From: an uncultured Clostridia bacterium
Lineage (GTDB): Bacteria > Bacillota > Clostridia > Christensenellales > Aristaeellaceae
Assembly: GCA_934667105.1 (NCBI GenBank)
Contig: CAKULG010000006.1
Span: 58,587-122,586, forward strand
Reading direction: 5' to 3'
DNA length: 64,000 nt
The notes beneath the pieces were generated by a model. It did not search any database. It was not told where the DNA came from and saw nothing but the letters and a program-made list of their open reading frames with translations. The translations under genes were made by a program, and so were the position numbers. Shown here in pieces: positions 26,392-34,395 of the stretch (within the stretch, counting starts at the first letter, position 1; each line of letters starts with the position of its first letter).

Positions 26392-27024
26392 TTATTCAAT
26401 CAGGCCGTTCCGCTGGCCGTTCAGGCAGGCCAGGGACAGCGCCAGGTTTTCCCGCTGCACAATCACCCCTGCCGGGGCGCGCAGATTCACCGGCGCAAAA
26501 TTCCACAGCGCCCGCACGCCGCTTTCCACCAGCCGGTCGCACACCTGCTGGGCCGCGGAAGCGGGAACCGTGATAATGCCGATGGCCGCGGGATGCGCCT
26601 GCAAAAACGCCTCCAGGCGCTCCATGGGATAAATGGGCTTGCCGCTTTGGGAAAGACCGGTCTTTTCAGGGCTTATATCAAAGGCGGCGACGATCTCCGT
26701 GCCGTATTCGGCAAAGCCCTCGTAATTGAGCAGCGCCCGGCCCAGCTCCCCCGCCCCGACGAGTATCGCGGCGGTTTTCCCGTGCACCCCCAGGCGCTCC
26801 TCCAGCGCGTTGATCAGATCGTCGACGCGGTAGCCCGTCTTGGGCTTACCCGCCCCGCTGACCGCGCCTAAATCCTTGCGCACCTGCACCTCTCCCAGGC
26901 CAAGCGCCCGGGCCACGGCCGTGGCGGATGTGTTTTTCTCTCCCGCCGCCCGCAAGCCCCGCACATATTCCAGGTATCCGGGCAGCCGCCCCAGCGTCGC
27001 CCGGGGCAGCGCGTTTCCGCACAT
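26392..27024 (-). CDS. rex: Redox-sensing transcriptional repressor Rex
   Basis: A 210-residue protein with a winged-helix N-terminal domain (recognition region VQVRKDLGAVSGAGKPKTGY), a Rossmann domain (VGAGELGRALLNY) and the domain-swapping C-terminal helix. Rex binds DNA when NAD is high and leaves it when NADH rises, derepressing fermentation genes. The start at 27024 has AAGGAGGG seven bases upstream; a longer reading to 27342 lacks a ribosome site and has no Rex similarity. It heads the operon that continues with adhE and the hydrogenases. I do not see a consensus Rex operator in front of it. Confidence 0.95.
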   Translation of the reverse strand: MCGNALPRATLGRLPGYLEYVRGLRAAGEKNTSATAVARALGLGEVQVRKDLGAVSGAGKPKTGYRVDDLINALEERLGVHGKTAAILVGAGELGRALLNYEGFAEYGTEIVAAFDISPEKTGLSQSGKPIYPMERLEAFLQAHPAAIGIITVPASAAQQVCDRLVESGVRALWNFAPVNLRAPAGVIVQRENLALSLACLNGQRNGLIE

Positions 27025-27067
27025 TCCGCTTCCCTCCTTTTCCCATGGCCTTCTCTTGGCCAATGCT

Positions 27068-27096
27068 ATTGTATCGCACCTGCGAAAAAAAGGGAA
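27068..27096 (-). promoter_or_regulatory. Candidate promoter of the rex-adhE-hydrogenase operon
   Basis: On the minus strand TTCCCT, 17 bases, TACAAT lies 44 bases before the rex start. The -10 is good (5 of 6) and the -35 weak (3 of 6), as expected for a regulated promoter. Confidence 0.5.
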
Positions 27097-27109
27097 GGGG
27101 CAAGTTTTG

Positions 27110-27136
27110 TATATCGGTATTATCATTATCGATATA
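27110..27136. promoter_or_regulatory. Palindrome between rex and lysR
   Basis: TATATCG (27110-27116), 13 bases, CGATATA (27130-27136) is a perfect interrupted palindrome in the divergent region between rex and lysR. It lies just upstream of the candidate rex promoter. Size and AT-rich arms fit a dimeric regulator such as the adjacent LysR protein. It does not match the Rex consensus TTGTTAAnnnnTTAACAA known to me from clostridia. Confidence 0.45.
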
Positions 27137-27187
27137 TAATGGAACAATTGGAAAAATCTCGGACGGACAGCCGGGACGCAAATGGGC

Positions 27188-27216
27188 TTTACAAATTTTT
27201 CTGCTTTTCGTATAAT
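27188..27216 (+). promoter_or_regulatory. Promoter of the lysR gene
   Basis: TTTACA, 17 bases, TATAAT: near-consensus sigma-A promoter 67 bases before the lysR start, and 52 bases from the palindrome at 27110-27136. Confidence 0.7.
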
Positions 27217-27283
27217 AAGGAAGGAAAAGCGCCTTCCGTCCCGGGGGCGAAGGGCCGCCGAAAGCGGGGAAAGGAAAAAATTC

Positions 27284-28210
27284 ATGATTAACGTGCTGCA
27301 TTTGAAATACGCGCTGGAGGTGGCCAAGGCGGGCTCCATCAATAAAGCGGCGGAGGCCCTTTATATGAATCAGCCTAATCTGAGCCGCGCTATCAAGGAG
27401 CTGGAATCCTCCCTGGGCATCACCATTTTCGGCCGCAGCGCCAAGGGCATGTACGTCACCCCCGAGGGGGAGGAATTTCTGGCCCATGCCCGGAAAATTC
27501 TGCGCCAGATCGACGAGGTGGAGGCCATTTACAAAGGCGGCGTGCCCGCGCGGCAGGTTTTTTCCCTGGCGGCCCAGCGGACGGCCTACGCGGCCCAGGC
27601 CTTCGCGGAATTCACCCGGGGGCTGAGCCGCGAGCGGGCGGAAATTTATTATGCGGAAATGGGCGCGGCCCAGGCGCTTCAGGCGGTGCATAGCGGGGAA
27701 TACAAGCTGGGCCTTTTGCGCTACGCCGTGGAATATGAAAAGCATTTTAAAGAAACGCTGGAGGAAAAGGGCCTCGCGGGCGAGTTGGTGGCGGAGCTGC
27801 CCGGCGTGCTGGTGATGAACCGGCAGCACCCCCTGGCCCAGAAGGCGGAAATCGTTCCGGAGGATCTGCGGGATTCCATCGAAATCGTGGGCCTGGATCC
27901 CTTCGTGCCCTCCCTGCCCGCAGAAACGGTGAAAAAGGAGCTGCTGCCCGAGGATACCCCCCGGCGGGCGCACGTTATCGAGCGTGCGGCGCAATTGGAG
28001 CTGCTGGCCTGCAACCCCGAAGCCTATCTGCGCAGCGTGCCCCTGCCCCAGGCGCTGCAAACGCGCTATGGCCTGGTGGAAAAGCGCTGCCCCGCCCGCC
28101 AGCCCATTTTTAAGGATATGCTGATTTACCGCAAGGGCTACCGCCTTTCCCAGCTGGACTGCGATTTTATCACCGCCCTGACCCGCGCCAAGCGCGCCCT
28201 GGGCGGGTGA
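27284..28210 (+). CDS. LysR-family transcriptional regulator
   Basis: A 308-residue protein with an N-terminal winged helix (LKYALEVAKAGSINKAAEAL, then NQPNLSRAIKELE, residues 6-43) and a C-terminal substrate-binding domain that is divergent from well-known members. It is transcribed divergently from rex, so the rex-adhE-hydrogenase operon is its most likely target. The ligand is unknown. The ATG at 27284 follows GAAAGGAA; a longer upstream reading lacks family similarity. Confidence 0.88.
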   Translation: MINVLHLKYALEVAKAGSINKAAEALYMNQPNLSRAIKELESSLGITIFGRSAKGMYVTPEGEEFLAHARKILRQIDEVEAIYKGGVPARQVFSLAAQRTAYAAQAFAEFTRGLSRERAEIYYAEMGAAQALQAVHSGEYKLGLLRYAVEYEKHFKETLEEKGLAGELVAELPGVLVMNRQHPLAQKAEIVPEDLRDSIEIVGLDPFVPSLPAETVKKELLPEDTPRRAHVIERAAQLELLACNPEAYLRSVPLPQALQTRYGLVEKRCPARQPIFKDMLIYRKGYRLSQLDCDFITALTRAKRALGG

Positions 28211-28232
28211 GGAATATAAAAATAAAACGGGG

Positions 28233-28293
28233 GACGCTCAATCGGCACGACGATTCGCTGCCGCGCCAACCGCTTGTTTCGGTTGACACGCTC
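28233..28293. repeat. Mosaic repeat module, region B
   Basis: Bases 28233-28293 are an inverted copy of the module at 48421-48480 and 61991-62060, with core CAACCGCTTGTTTCGGTTGA. The stretch between lysR and abrB (28211-28678) holds only this module, an expanded MITE-like element and a terminator-like hairpin. Confidence 0.65.
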
Positions 28294-28603
28294 AAGAAAG
28301 CCAATTGGGAAATAGGAAGCCTGCTTGCTTCTCCGCAAGCAGAGATAAAATAAAAAAGCTTGCTTCTTGGCAAGCGAAAATAAGAAAGAAGCATTTCTGT
28401 TATTCGTCTTTCCATTGCCCGCGCCGGCGGGCATTTTTTTATTTTCCCCCGCATACCCTGTCCTCGGGGACGGAATGAAAAGGAGCCTAAAAGAAAAAAC
28501 ACGATTCTACTCATCGCCTGAAACTGCGGAAGGGCGCCGCTCCTTTGCCCGCGGGGAAACAAGCCGATTTCCTGCCTCCAAGCCTTTCCCAACCGGCTTT
28601 CTT
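28294..28603. mobile_element. MITE-like element, copy B (expanded)
   Basis: Terminal inverted repeats AAGAAAGCCAATTGGG (28294-28309) and CCCAACCGGCTTTCTT (28588-28603) bound 310 bp, about 120 bp longer than copy A. The inner GCTTGCTTCT and GAAACAAGCCGATTTC motifs remain, with extra sequence between them that I cannot assign. Confidence 0.6.
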
Positions 28604-28612
28604 AGAGAGGTT

Positions 28613-28656
28613 GCGGGGGAGGTCTTCTTTGGCCTCCAAAGAATTCCTCCCCCCGC
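28613..28656. terminator. CTTTGG-type hairpin between lysR and abrB
   Basis: An imperfect long inverted repeat starting GCGGGGGAGG and ending CCTCCCCCCGC with the TTTGG/CCAAA tip. It sits between convergent genes and would terminate both. Confidence 0.6.
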
Positions 28657-28678
28657 ACAACGCCCATCGCGTCCTAAA

Positions 28679-28933
28679 TCACATATTTTCCAGTTGCTTT
28701 TTCATCTCCGCCAGGCAGCGCTTGCAAATCAGCTTGTCCTTATAGAGGATGACGTCGCGGGCGTCATTGCAGAAAATGCAGGCGGGATGATATTTTTTCA
28801 GAATAATCTTGTCGTCTTCGGTAAAAATCTCCAGCGTATCCCGCAAGCCGATATCCATCGTCCTGCGCAATTCGATGGGAATAACAATGCGGCCCAGATC
28901 GTCCAGCTTCCGTACCACGCCTGTGGATTTCAT
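28679..28933 (-). CDS. AbrB/SpoVT-type transition-state regulator
   Basis: An 84-residue protein. Residues 1-45 are a swapped-hairpin AbrB DNA-binding domain (RKLDDLGRIVIPIELRR). The tail contains C52-x2-C55 and C70-x2-C73, a likely zinc-binding knuckle. Such proteins repress post-exponential and sporulation genes in Firmicutes. It is transcribed away from spmAB, fitting a spore-forming background. Confidence 0.88.
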   Translation of the reverse strand: MKSTGVVRKLDDLGRIVIPIELRRTMDIGLRDTLEIFTEDDKIILKKYHPACIFCNDARDVILYKDKLICKRCLAEMKKQLENM

Positions 28934-29026
28934 GGTTTTTTCCTCCTGCTTTTGTTAAGCGGATCGCCCTCCCGCAGCCGGGCGCGGTCCGCCGTCCAGA
29001 CTTTCGTTGGGATGAAAGTCGCGTTA

Positions 29027-29055
29027 ATTTTACAATTTACGCCGCGACTTGTCAA
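29027..29055 (-). promoter_or_regulatory. Promoter of the abrB-type gene
   Basis: On the minus strand TTGACA, 17 bases, TAAAAT: near-consensus sigma-A promoter about 94 bases before the start codon. Confidence 0.75.
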
Positions 29056-29126
29056 GCAATATTTTTGTATTTTTGCGGTGCGTTCAACATAAATTTACAC
29101 TTCATCCACAATTAGGAGGAAAGGGC

Positions 29127-29684
29127 ATGCTACAGATCATTTTCGGGGGAATGCTGGGGGGCGGCGTACTGTTTTCGCTTTTAACGGGGCAGGGCGCGGC
29201 GGTTTTTCCCGCGCTGCTGGGGGCGGCGCAGGAAGGGGTGGAAACGGCGATTTCGCTGGCGGGGGGCTTTGCGCTTTTCTGCGGGCTGATCGGCATTCTG
29301 CGCGCGGCGGGGGCGGTGGGCGCCCTATCCAGGCTGACCGCGCCGCTTTTGCGGCGGCTGATGGGAGAAATTCCCGCCGACGCGCTGGACTATGTGACCA
29401 TGAACCTGGCGGCCAACATGCTGGGCCTGGGCAACGCGGCCACGCCCATGGGGGTGGAGGCGGCCCGGCGCATGGCGGCGGGGGAGCGGGCGGGCGACGC
29501 GCTGTGCTTTTTCCTGGTGCTCAACGCCTCCTCCGTGCAGCTGCTGCCCACCACGGTAATCGCGCTGCGGGCGGCGGCGGGCTCGCAGGCTCCGGGACAA
29601 ATTGCGCTGCCCGCCCTGGTATCCACCCTGATTTCCACCCTGGCGGGGGCGCTGAGTTGCAAGCTGGCGGAGCGGCTGTCATGA
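29127..29684 (+). CDS. spmA: Spore maturation protein A
   Basis: A 185-residue membrane protein of the nucleoside-recognition (Gate) domain family. It has several hydrophobic segments and the conserved block MNLAANMLGLGNAATPMG and LNASSVQLLPTTVIALR, typical of SpmA. In Bacillus the SpmA/SpmB pair is needed for full dehydration of the spore core. The start at 29127 follows AGGAGGAAAGGG; the stop overlaps the spmB start (ATGA at 29681). Confidence 0.9.
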   Translation: MLQIIFGGMLGGGVLFSLLTGQGAAVFPALLGAAQEGVETAISLAGGFALFCGLIGILRAAGAVGALSRLTAPLLRRLMGEIPADALDYVTMNLAANMLGLGNAATPMGVEAARRMAAGERAGDALCFFLVLNASSVQLLPTTVIALRAAAGSQAPGQIALPALVSTLISTLAGALSCKLAERLS

Positions 29685-30178
29685 GCCTGCTGCTGCCGGG
29701 CTTCGCGCTTTTGTGCATTCTGGCGGGGGCTCTCCGGCGGGTTCCGGTTTACGATGCGTTTCTTTCCGGGGCCCGGGAGGGGCTGCAAACCGCCCGGGAT
29801 ATTCTGCCGCCGCTGATCGCCATGCTCTGCGCGGTGCGGCTGTTTTCCGCCTGCGGGCTGACGGAGCGGCTGTGCGACGCCTGCGCGCCGCTGTTTTCGC
29901 TGCTGGGCATTCCCCGGGAAACGCTGCCGCTGTTTCTGCTGCGGCCGCTGTCGGGCTCGGCCTCCCTGGCCGTGCTGAAAACCATCCTGGCGGATTACGG
30001 GCCGGACAGCCCCATCGGCCTCACCGCCAGCGTGATGATGGGCTCCAGCGAAACGGTCTTCTACACCTGCGCGGTGTATCTGGGGGCGGCGGGGGTAAAA
30101 AAATCCCGCCACGCCATCCCCTGCGCCCTCATCGCCTGGCTGGCGGGGGGCGCGGCGGCGGCGCTGTGGTATCGCTGA
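29681..30178 (+). CDS. spmB: Spore maturation protein B
   Basis: A 165-residue membrane protein with the SpmB pattern: a GAREGLQTARDILPPLIAML helix early and LLRPLSGSASLA and MMGSSETVFYT motifs later. It overlaps spmA by four bases, the usual pairing in spore-formers. Together they point to a sporulating organism or a recent ancestor that sporulated. Confidence 0.9.
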   Translation: MSLLLPGFALLCILAGALRRVPVYDAFLSGAREGLQTARDILPPLIAMLCAVRLFSACGLTERLCDACAPLFSLLGIPRETLPLFLLRPLSGSASLAVLKTILADYGPDSPIGLTASVMMGSSETVFYTCAVYLGAAGVKKSRHAIPCALIAWLAGGAAAALWYR

Positions 30179-30211
30179 AGCGGGGAAAACACAGAAAGAA
30201 CAGCGCGGAAA

Positions 30212-30240
30212 TTGACAAAGCCCCCCTTCCCTGCTATCCT
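30212..30240 (+). promoter_or_regulatory. Promoter of asnA
   Basis: TTGACA, 17 bases, TATCCT, 27 bases before the asnA start. The -35 is perfect. Confidence 0.7.
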
Positions 30241-30266
30241 TGTAGGCAAAAAAGGGGGCCTGAAGC

Positions 30267-31274
30267 ATGAGCCGCGTTTTTATTCCGGCGGGGTATCAAT
30301 CCGTTCTTTCCCTGTATGAAACCCAGGAGGCCATCGGCCTGATTAAGAAAATTTTTCAGGGCAATCTTTCCCACGCCCTGCATCTCAAGCGCGTATCCGC
30401 GCCGCTTTTCGTGGACGGAGCCTCGGGCCTGAACGACGATCTCAACGGCGTGGAGCGCCCCGTTTCCTTCGATATGCTGGAAACGGGCGAGGAGGCCCAG
30501 GTGGTGCATTCCCTGGCCAAGTGGAAGCGCTACGCTCTGCAGCGCTATCATTTTCCCGTGGGCGAGGGCCTGTATACCGATATGAACGCCATTCGCCGGG
30601 ACGAAGCGCTGGACAACCTGCATTCCGTCTATGTGGATCAGTGGGATTGGGAAAAGGTGATCCGGGAAGAGGAGCGCAATCTTGATACCCTCAAGGACGC
30701 CATGCAGCGCATCGTCACCGCCATCTGCGTCACGCTGGATCTGCTGAAGTGGCAATATCCCCAGATCAAAACCACCCTGTGCCGGGATGTGACCTTCGTC
30801 ACCACCCAGGAGCTGGAGGACATGTATCCCGGCAAAACGCCCAAGGAGCGGGAAAACCTTTTCCTGCGGGAGCACCGCACCGTGGGCCTGCTGCAAATCG
30901 GGGGCAAGCTGCGCTCGGGCAAGCCGCATGACGGCCGCGCCCCCGATTACGACGATTGGGCGCTCAACGGCGATATTCTTTTCTGGAACGATCTGCTGCA
31001 ATGCGCCTTTGAGATTTCCTCCATGGGCGTGCGCGTTTCCCCCGAATCCCTGGATCGGCAATTGACCCTGGCCGGGGCGGACGCGCGCCGCGCCCTGCCC
31101 TTCCATCAGGCGCTGCTCCGGGGCGAAATGCCCTGCACCATGGGCGGCGGCATCGGCCAGAGCCGCCTGTGCATGCTGCTGCTGGGCAAGGCTCACATCG
31201 GCGAGGTGCAGTCCTCTTACTGGGACGCCGCCACCCGCGCCGCCTGCGAAAAAGCTGGCGTCGTGCTGCTGTAA
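30267..31274 (+). CDS. asnA: Aspartate-ammonia ligase
   Basis: A 335-residue class II synthetase-like enzyme that makes asparagine from aspartate, ammonia and ATP. The sequence matches AsnA across its length (GASGLNDDLNGVERPVSF, SVYVDQWDWE, LCRDVTFVTTQELE, GGGIGQSRLCMLLL). It has its own promoter and stands alone between spmAB and the repeat region at 31290. Confidence 0.96.
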   Translation: MSRVFIPAGYQSVLSLYETQEAIGLIKKIFQGNLSHALHLKRVSAPLFVDGASGLNDDLNGVERPVSFDMLETGEEAQVVHSLAKWKRYALQRYHFPVGEGLYTDMNAIRRDEALDNLHSVYVDQWDWEKVIREEERNLDTLKDAMQRIVTAICVTLDLLKWQYPQIKTTLCRDVTFVTTQELEDMYPGKTPKERENLFLREHRTVGLLQIGGKLRSGKPHDGRAPDYDDWALNGDILFWNDLLQCAFEISSMGVRVSPESLDRQLTLAGADARRALPFHQALLRGEMPCTMGGGIGQSRLCMLLLGKAHIGEVQSSYWDAATRAACEKAGVVLL

Positions 31275-31292
31275 AGGCGGGAAATATGCAGG

Positions 31293-31475
31293 CGGGGGGA
31301 ACCATTCTTTGGAGGGTTTCGGGCGGCAATTATAAGAATTGCTCCCCCTCATCCGCCCCTAAAGGGAGCGGCGCTCACCATAATGGCTCCCCCGTTCCCC
31401 ATTCCAAGAAAACCGATTGGATAAGACCAGGAAGCAGGAAATCGGCTTATTTCTCCGCGGGCACTAAAAGTGAAC
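31293..31475. repeat. Mosaic repeat region C
   Basis: Hairpin arms CGGGGGGAACCATT (31293-31306) and AATGGCTCCCCCG (31382-31394) flank an inverted, shortened form of the 94-bp module (31315-31380). A partial MITE end AAGAAAACCGATTGG begins at 31406 and decays by about 31475. This composite sits where asnA transcription should end. Confidence 0.6.
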
Positions 31476-31550
31476 AGTGAATTGAAAGAAACGGTTATGG
31501 GCTCCATTTCTATTAAGAGGGGGCCTTTCCTATTTTCCCCTGCAAAAAAA

Positions 31551-31579
31551 TTGTGCTCAGGCATTAAGTATGTTATAAT
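31551..31579 (+). promoter_or_regulatory. Promoter at the first unit of the 80-bp tandem repeat
   Basis: TTGTGC, 17 bases, TATAAT with a TG extension (TGTTATAAT). Copies 2 and 3 of the repeat also carry TGCTATAAT and TGCCATAAT but lack a good -35. Confidence 0.6.
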
Positions 31580-31757
31580 GATTAGGAAAATTGCCTTAGC
31601 AATTTTCCGGATCGCCGGGCGGCGGTTCGTAAACCGCACGGCGACAATCATGCTATAATGATTAGGAAAATTGCCTTAGCAATTTTCCGGGTCGCCGGGC
31701 GGCGGTTCGTAAACCGCACGGCGACAATCATGCCATAATGATTAGGAAAACTGCCTT
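31571..31757 (+). repeat. 80-bp tandem repeat with extended -10 and two hairpins
   Basis: Two nearly identical 80-bp units (31571-31650 and 31651-31730, about two differences) plus a partial third (31731-31757). Each unit holds an extended -10 element, a perfect 10-bp hairpin GGAAAATTGC-CTTA-GCAATTTTCC, and a second stem TCGCCG...GCGGTT-CGTA-AACCGC...CGGCGA. It lies upstream of xpaC-telA and is not related to the CTTTGG or MITE modules. Confidence 0.85.
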
Positions 31758-31828
31758 GCCCGCCGCAGCGGAAAAACGCCGTGTCGATGCTTTCAGCGGC
31801 GCAAACGCTGCTTTGGCGCAAAAACCCC

Positions 31829-31856
31829 TTGCGATTTTCCGCAGGGGTGCTATGCT
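31829..31856 (+). promoter_or_regulatory. Proximal promoter of xpaC-telA
   Basis: TTGCGA, 16 bases, TATGCT with a TG extension, 33 bases before xpaC. A strong AAAGGAGG ribosome site follows. Confidence 0.55.
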
Positions 31857-31889
31857 ATCTATCGTGGCAACCAAAAGGAGGAAAAAAAC

Positions 31890-32570
31890 ATGGCGCAGAA
31901 AAAAAAGACGGCTTCCCGGGCCTATGCGGCGGCGTTCATCGCCATGGGCGCGGCGCTGGTGCTCTATTCCCTGATTTTCAAGCTGTACCGCTGGCAGCAT
32001 TATGTGATCGCGGCGGCGGTGGCGCTGCTGATTGGGCGCGTTGTGTTTATCATGGCCCAGGGGGTGGATACCTCCCAGAAGGCCCCGGCGCAGCGGCCCA
32101 TTCCCAAGACGGGGGACGCGGCGGTGGATTCCCTAGTGCAGAAGGGGCAGGAAATGCTTCAGCAGATTCGCGAGGCGGACGACGCCATCCCCGATCCCGA
32201 GCTTTCCCAGAAAATTGTCCGACTGGAGGACGTGGCCAACCGCATTTTCCGCACCGTGGCCGATCAGCCCCAGAAAGCGCCCCAGATTCGCCGGTTCATG
32301 GAGTATTATCTGCCCACCGTGCTGAAGCTGCTGGCAGGGTATCAGAAAATGGACGAACGCCAGGTGACGGGCGAAAACGCCCGGGCCACCCGCAAGCAGA
32401 TTCAGGACGCGATGGACGTCGTGCTCAAGGCCTTTGATAAGCAGCTGGACACCATGTATCAGGATGATATGCTGGATCTTTCCACCGATGTGGACGTGCT
32501 TGAGACCATGCTCCGCCAGGACGGGCTGATTGATTCCGGCCTGCACGGGGATGCGGATAAAAATCAGTAA
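31890..32570 (+). CDS. XpaC-like 5-bromo-4-chloroindolyl phosphate hydrolysis family protein
   Basis: A 226-residue protein with two N-terminal transmembrane helices (about 13-30 and 38-55), then a helical cytoplasmic domain typical of the XpaC family. The molecular function of this family is unknown; its name comes from an indirect phosphatase phenotype. It is followed 26 bases later by telA, the usual pairing in Firmicutes. Confidence 0.82.
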   Translation: MAQKKKTASRAYAAAFIAMGAALVLYSLIFKLYRWQHYVIAAAVALLIGRVVFIMAQGVDTSQKAPAQRPIPKTGDAAVDSLVQKGQEMLQQIREADDAIPDPELSQKIVRLEDVANRIFRTVADQPQKAPQIRRFMEYYLPTVLKLLAGYQKMDERQVTGENARATRKQIQDAMDVVLKAFDKQLDTMYQDDMLDLSTDVDVLETMLRQDGLIDSGLHGDADKNQ

Positions 32571-32596
32571 TCACGCTTGAAAGGGAGCATAAAAAA

Positions 32597-33790
32597 ATGA
32601 GCGAACAGAACGCAGCCATGCAGCAGGCCCCGGAAACCCATTCCGCCCCGGTGCTTACCCTGACCCCCGAAGCGGGCGATAAGCAAATGCTGGAAAACGC
32701 GGTAGAAAAGCTGAACGATCTGAAGGTTCCCGCCGTGCCGGATGCGAAGGACGCTATCGAGAGCCTGGATTCCGCTCTCACCGAGGCGGAGCGCAAGCAG
32801 GTGGAGGAGTTCTCCAAGACCATCGATCTCACCAACCCCGACCATGTGATGCTCTACGGCGCGGACGCGCAGAAGAAAATCTCCTCCTTTGCCGACAGCG
32901 TGCTGGGCAATGTGAAAACCGACGATACCGGCGAAGTGGGCGATATGCTCACCAAGCTCATCGCCGAACTGAAGGGCTTCAACGCCGCGGGCGAAGCGCC
33001 CAAGGGCCTAAAGCGCCTGTTCTTTGGCGCGAAGCAGCAGCTGGCCTCCCTCCAGGCGAAATATGAGGATGTTTCCGCCAATGTAGAGGTGATCGCCGGC
33101 AACCTGGAGCAGCACCAGGTGCAATTGCTTAAGGACGTGGCCATGTTCAACCGCCTTTACGATATGAACCTGGCCTATTTCCACGAGCTGACGCTCTACA
33201 TCGTGGCGGGGGAAAAGCGGCTGGCGGAGGTGCGCGCCACCGATCTGGCCGCCGCCCAGGAAAAGGCCAAGCAGAGCGGCGACGCCATGGACGCGCAAAA
33301 GGCCAACGACCTGGACGCCCAGTGCGACCGCTTCGAAAAAAAGCTGCATGATCTGAAATTGACCCGGCAGATTTCCATGCAGATGGCGCCCCAGATTCGC
33401 CTGCTGCAAAATAACAATTCCCTGCTGGTGGAGCGCATTCAATCCACCCTGGTGAACACCCTGCCCCTTTGGAAAAATCAGATGGTGCTGGCCCTGGGGC
33501 TGCATCATTCCCAGCAGGCCATGCAGGCCCAGCGCGCCGTGACGGATATGACCAACGAGCTGCTTAAAAAGAACGCGGAAGCCCTGAAAATGGGCACCAT
33601 TGAAACCGCCAAGGAATCCGAGCGCGGCGTGATCGATCTGGAAACGCTGACGGCCACCAATCAATCGCTCATCGACACCATCAACGAAGTGACCCGCATT
33701 CAGCAGGAGGGCCGCCAGAAGCGCCTGGAGGCGGAAAAGACCCTGGCCGCCATGGAGCGGGATTTAAAGCAAAAGCTGCTGAGCATGTGA
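32597..33790 (+). CDS. telA: Toxic anion resistance protein TelA/KlaA
   Basis: A 397-residue, mostly helical soluble protein matching the TelA family over its length. The conserved middle reads DVAMFNRLYDMNLAYFHELTLYIVAGEKRL, with QISMQMAPQIRLLQNNNSLLVERIQS further on. Members are linked to tellurite, bacteriocin and cell-wall antibiotic tolerance, with no known mechanism. It is co-transcribed with xpaC. Confidence 0.92.
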   Translation: MSEQNAAMQQAPETHSAPVLTLTPEAGDKQMLENAVEKLNDLKVPAVPDAKDAIESLDSALTEAERKQVEEFSKTIDLTNPDHVMLYGADAQKKISSFADSVLGNVKTDDTGEVGDMLTKLIAELKGFNAAGEAPKGLKRLFFGAKQQLASLQAKYEDVSANVEVIAGNLEQHQVQLLKDVAMFNRLYDMNLAYFHELTLYIVAGEKRLAEVRATDLAAAQEKAKQSGDAMDAQKANDLDAQCDRFEKKLHDLKLTRQISMQMAPQIRLLQNNNSLLVERIQSTLVNTLPLWKNQMVLALGLHHSQQAMQAQRAVTDMTNELLKKNAEALKMGTIETAKESERGVIDLETLTATNQSLIDTINEVTRIQQEGRQKRLEAEKTLAAMERDLKQKLLSM

Positions 33791-33842
33791 ACAGGCTGCG
33801 GGGGGACGAAAGGCTCTCCGCCCCTTTTGAGGAGGAACGGAA

Positions 33843-34379
33843 ATGAAATTGCGGTGGGGCGCGGCCCTGGCGCTGCTGATAGCGTTGGCCTGCGCGGCGG
33901 TGGGCGTGGGCGCTTACCGGGGCTGGAGCCAGGAACGGGCGGCGGTGGAGGAAACCTACGCCGGCCTAACGGAAATGCTGGAGGCCCGGGTGGAGGCGGC
34001 CTATGATCTGCTGATGGTGGCCCGCCGCCACCTGGATGCGGACGCGCCGGAAATTCAGGCCGTGGCCCGGGAGCGGGATACCCTGGAAAACGCCGCCGCG
34101 CTTTCTGAAAAAGCGGCCGCCAACGCCGCCCTCACCCGGGACGGCCAGGCCCTGCTGGATCGCCTTTCCGCGCTGGAGAGCGTGCGGCAGGACGAACGGG
34201 ATAAAATGTATGTGGACAGCTTTCTGCCCCAGCTGCTGGCCCAAAGCGAGGAGCGGGCCGCAGGCGCGGTGTATAATACCGCCGCCCGGGCCTTTAATCA
34301 GGCCCTGCGGGGCAGCTTCAGCGGCAAAATCGCCTCCCTTTTGGGCGTAAAAGCCGCGGAAGAATTTATTGCCGAATAA
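33843..34379 (+). CDS. LemA-like membrane protein
   Basis: A 178-residue protein with one N-terminal transmembrane helix (about 6-25) and a helical domain. The LemA hallmark YNTAARAFNQAL near residue 143 and the early helix LTEMLEARVEAAYDLL are present. LemA proteins are often next to TPM-domain proteins, as here. Function unknown. Confidence 0.75.
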   Translation: MKLRWGAALALLIALACAAVGVGAYRGWSQERAAVEETYAGLTEMLEARVEAAYDLLMVARRHLDADAPEIQAVARERDTLENAAALSEKAAANAALTRDGQALLDRLSALESVRQDERDKMYVDSFLPQLLAQSEERAAGAVYNTAARAFNQALRGSFSGKIASLLGVKAAEEFIAE

Positions 34380-34395
34380 AGAAGGAGGAAGCGGG

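Noticed and set aside
22702..26871. A very long open frame on the plus strand opposite adhE, the APH-like kinase and the ferredoxin gene
   Set aside because: It is rich in His, Gly and Leu, has no family motifs or ribosome site, and lies antisense to well-identified genes. High G+C with third-position bias opens such frames throughout this window.
27110..27136. Rex operator
   Set aside because: The arms TATATCG/CGATATA and 13-base spacing do not match the TTGTTAAnnnnTTAACAA pattern; kept only as an unassigned palindrome.
31622..31637. tRNA T-arm-like sequence GGTTCGTAAACC
   Set aside because: No acceptor, D or anticodon stems surround it; it is the inner stem of the 80-bp tandem repeat.
31571..31757. 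CRISPR array
   Set aside because: The repeat unit is 80 bp with no unique spacers, only two full copies and no cas genes nearby.
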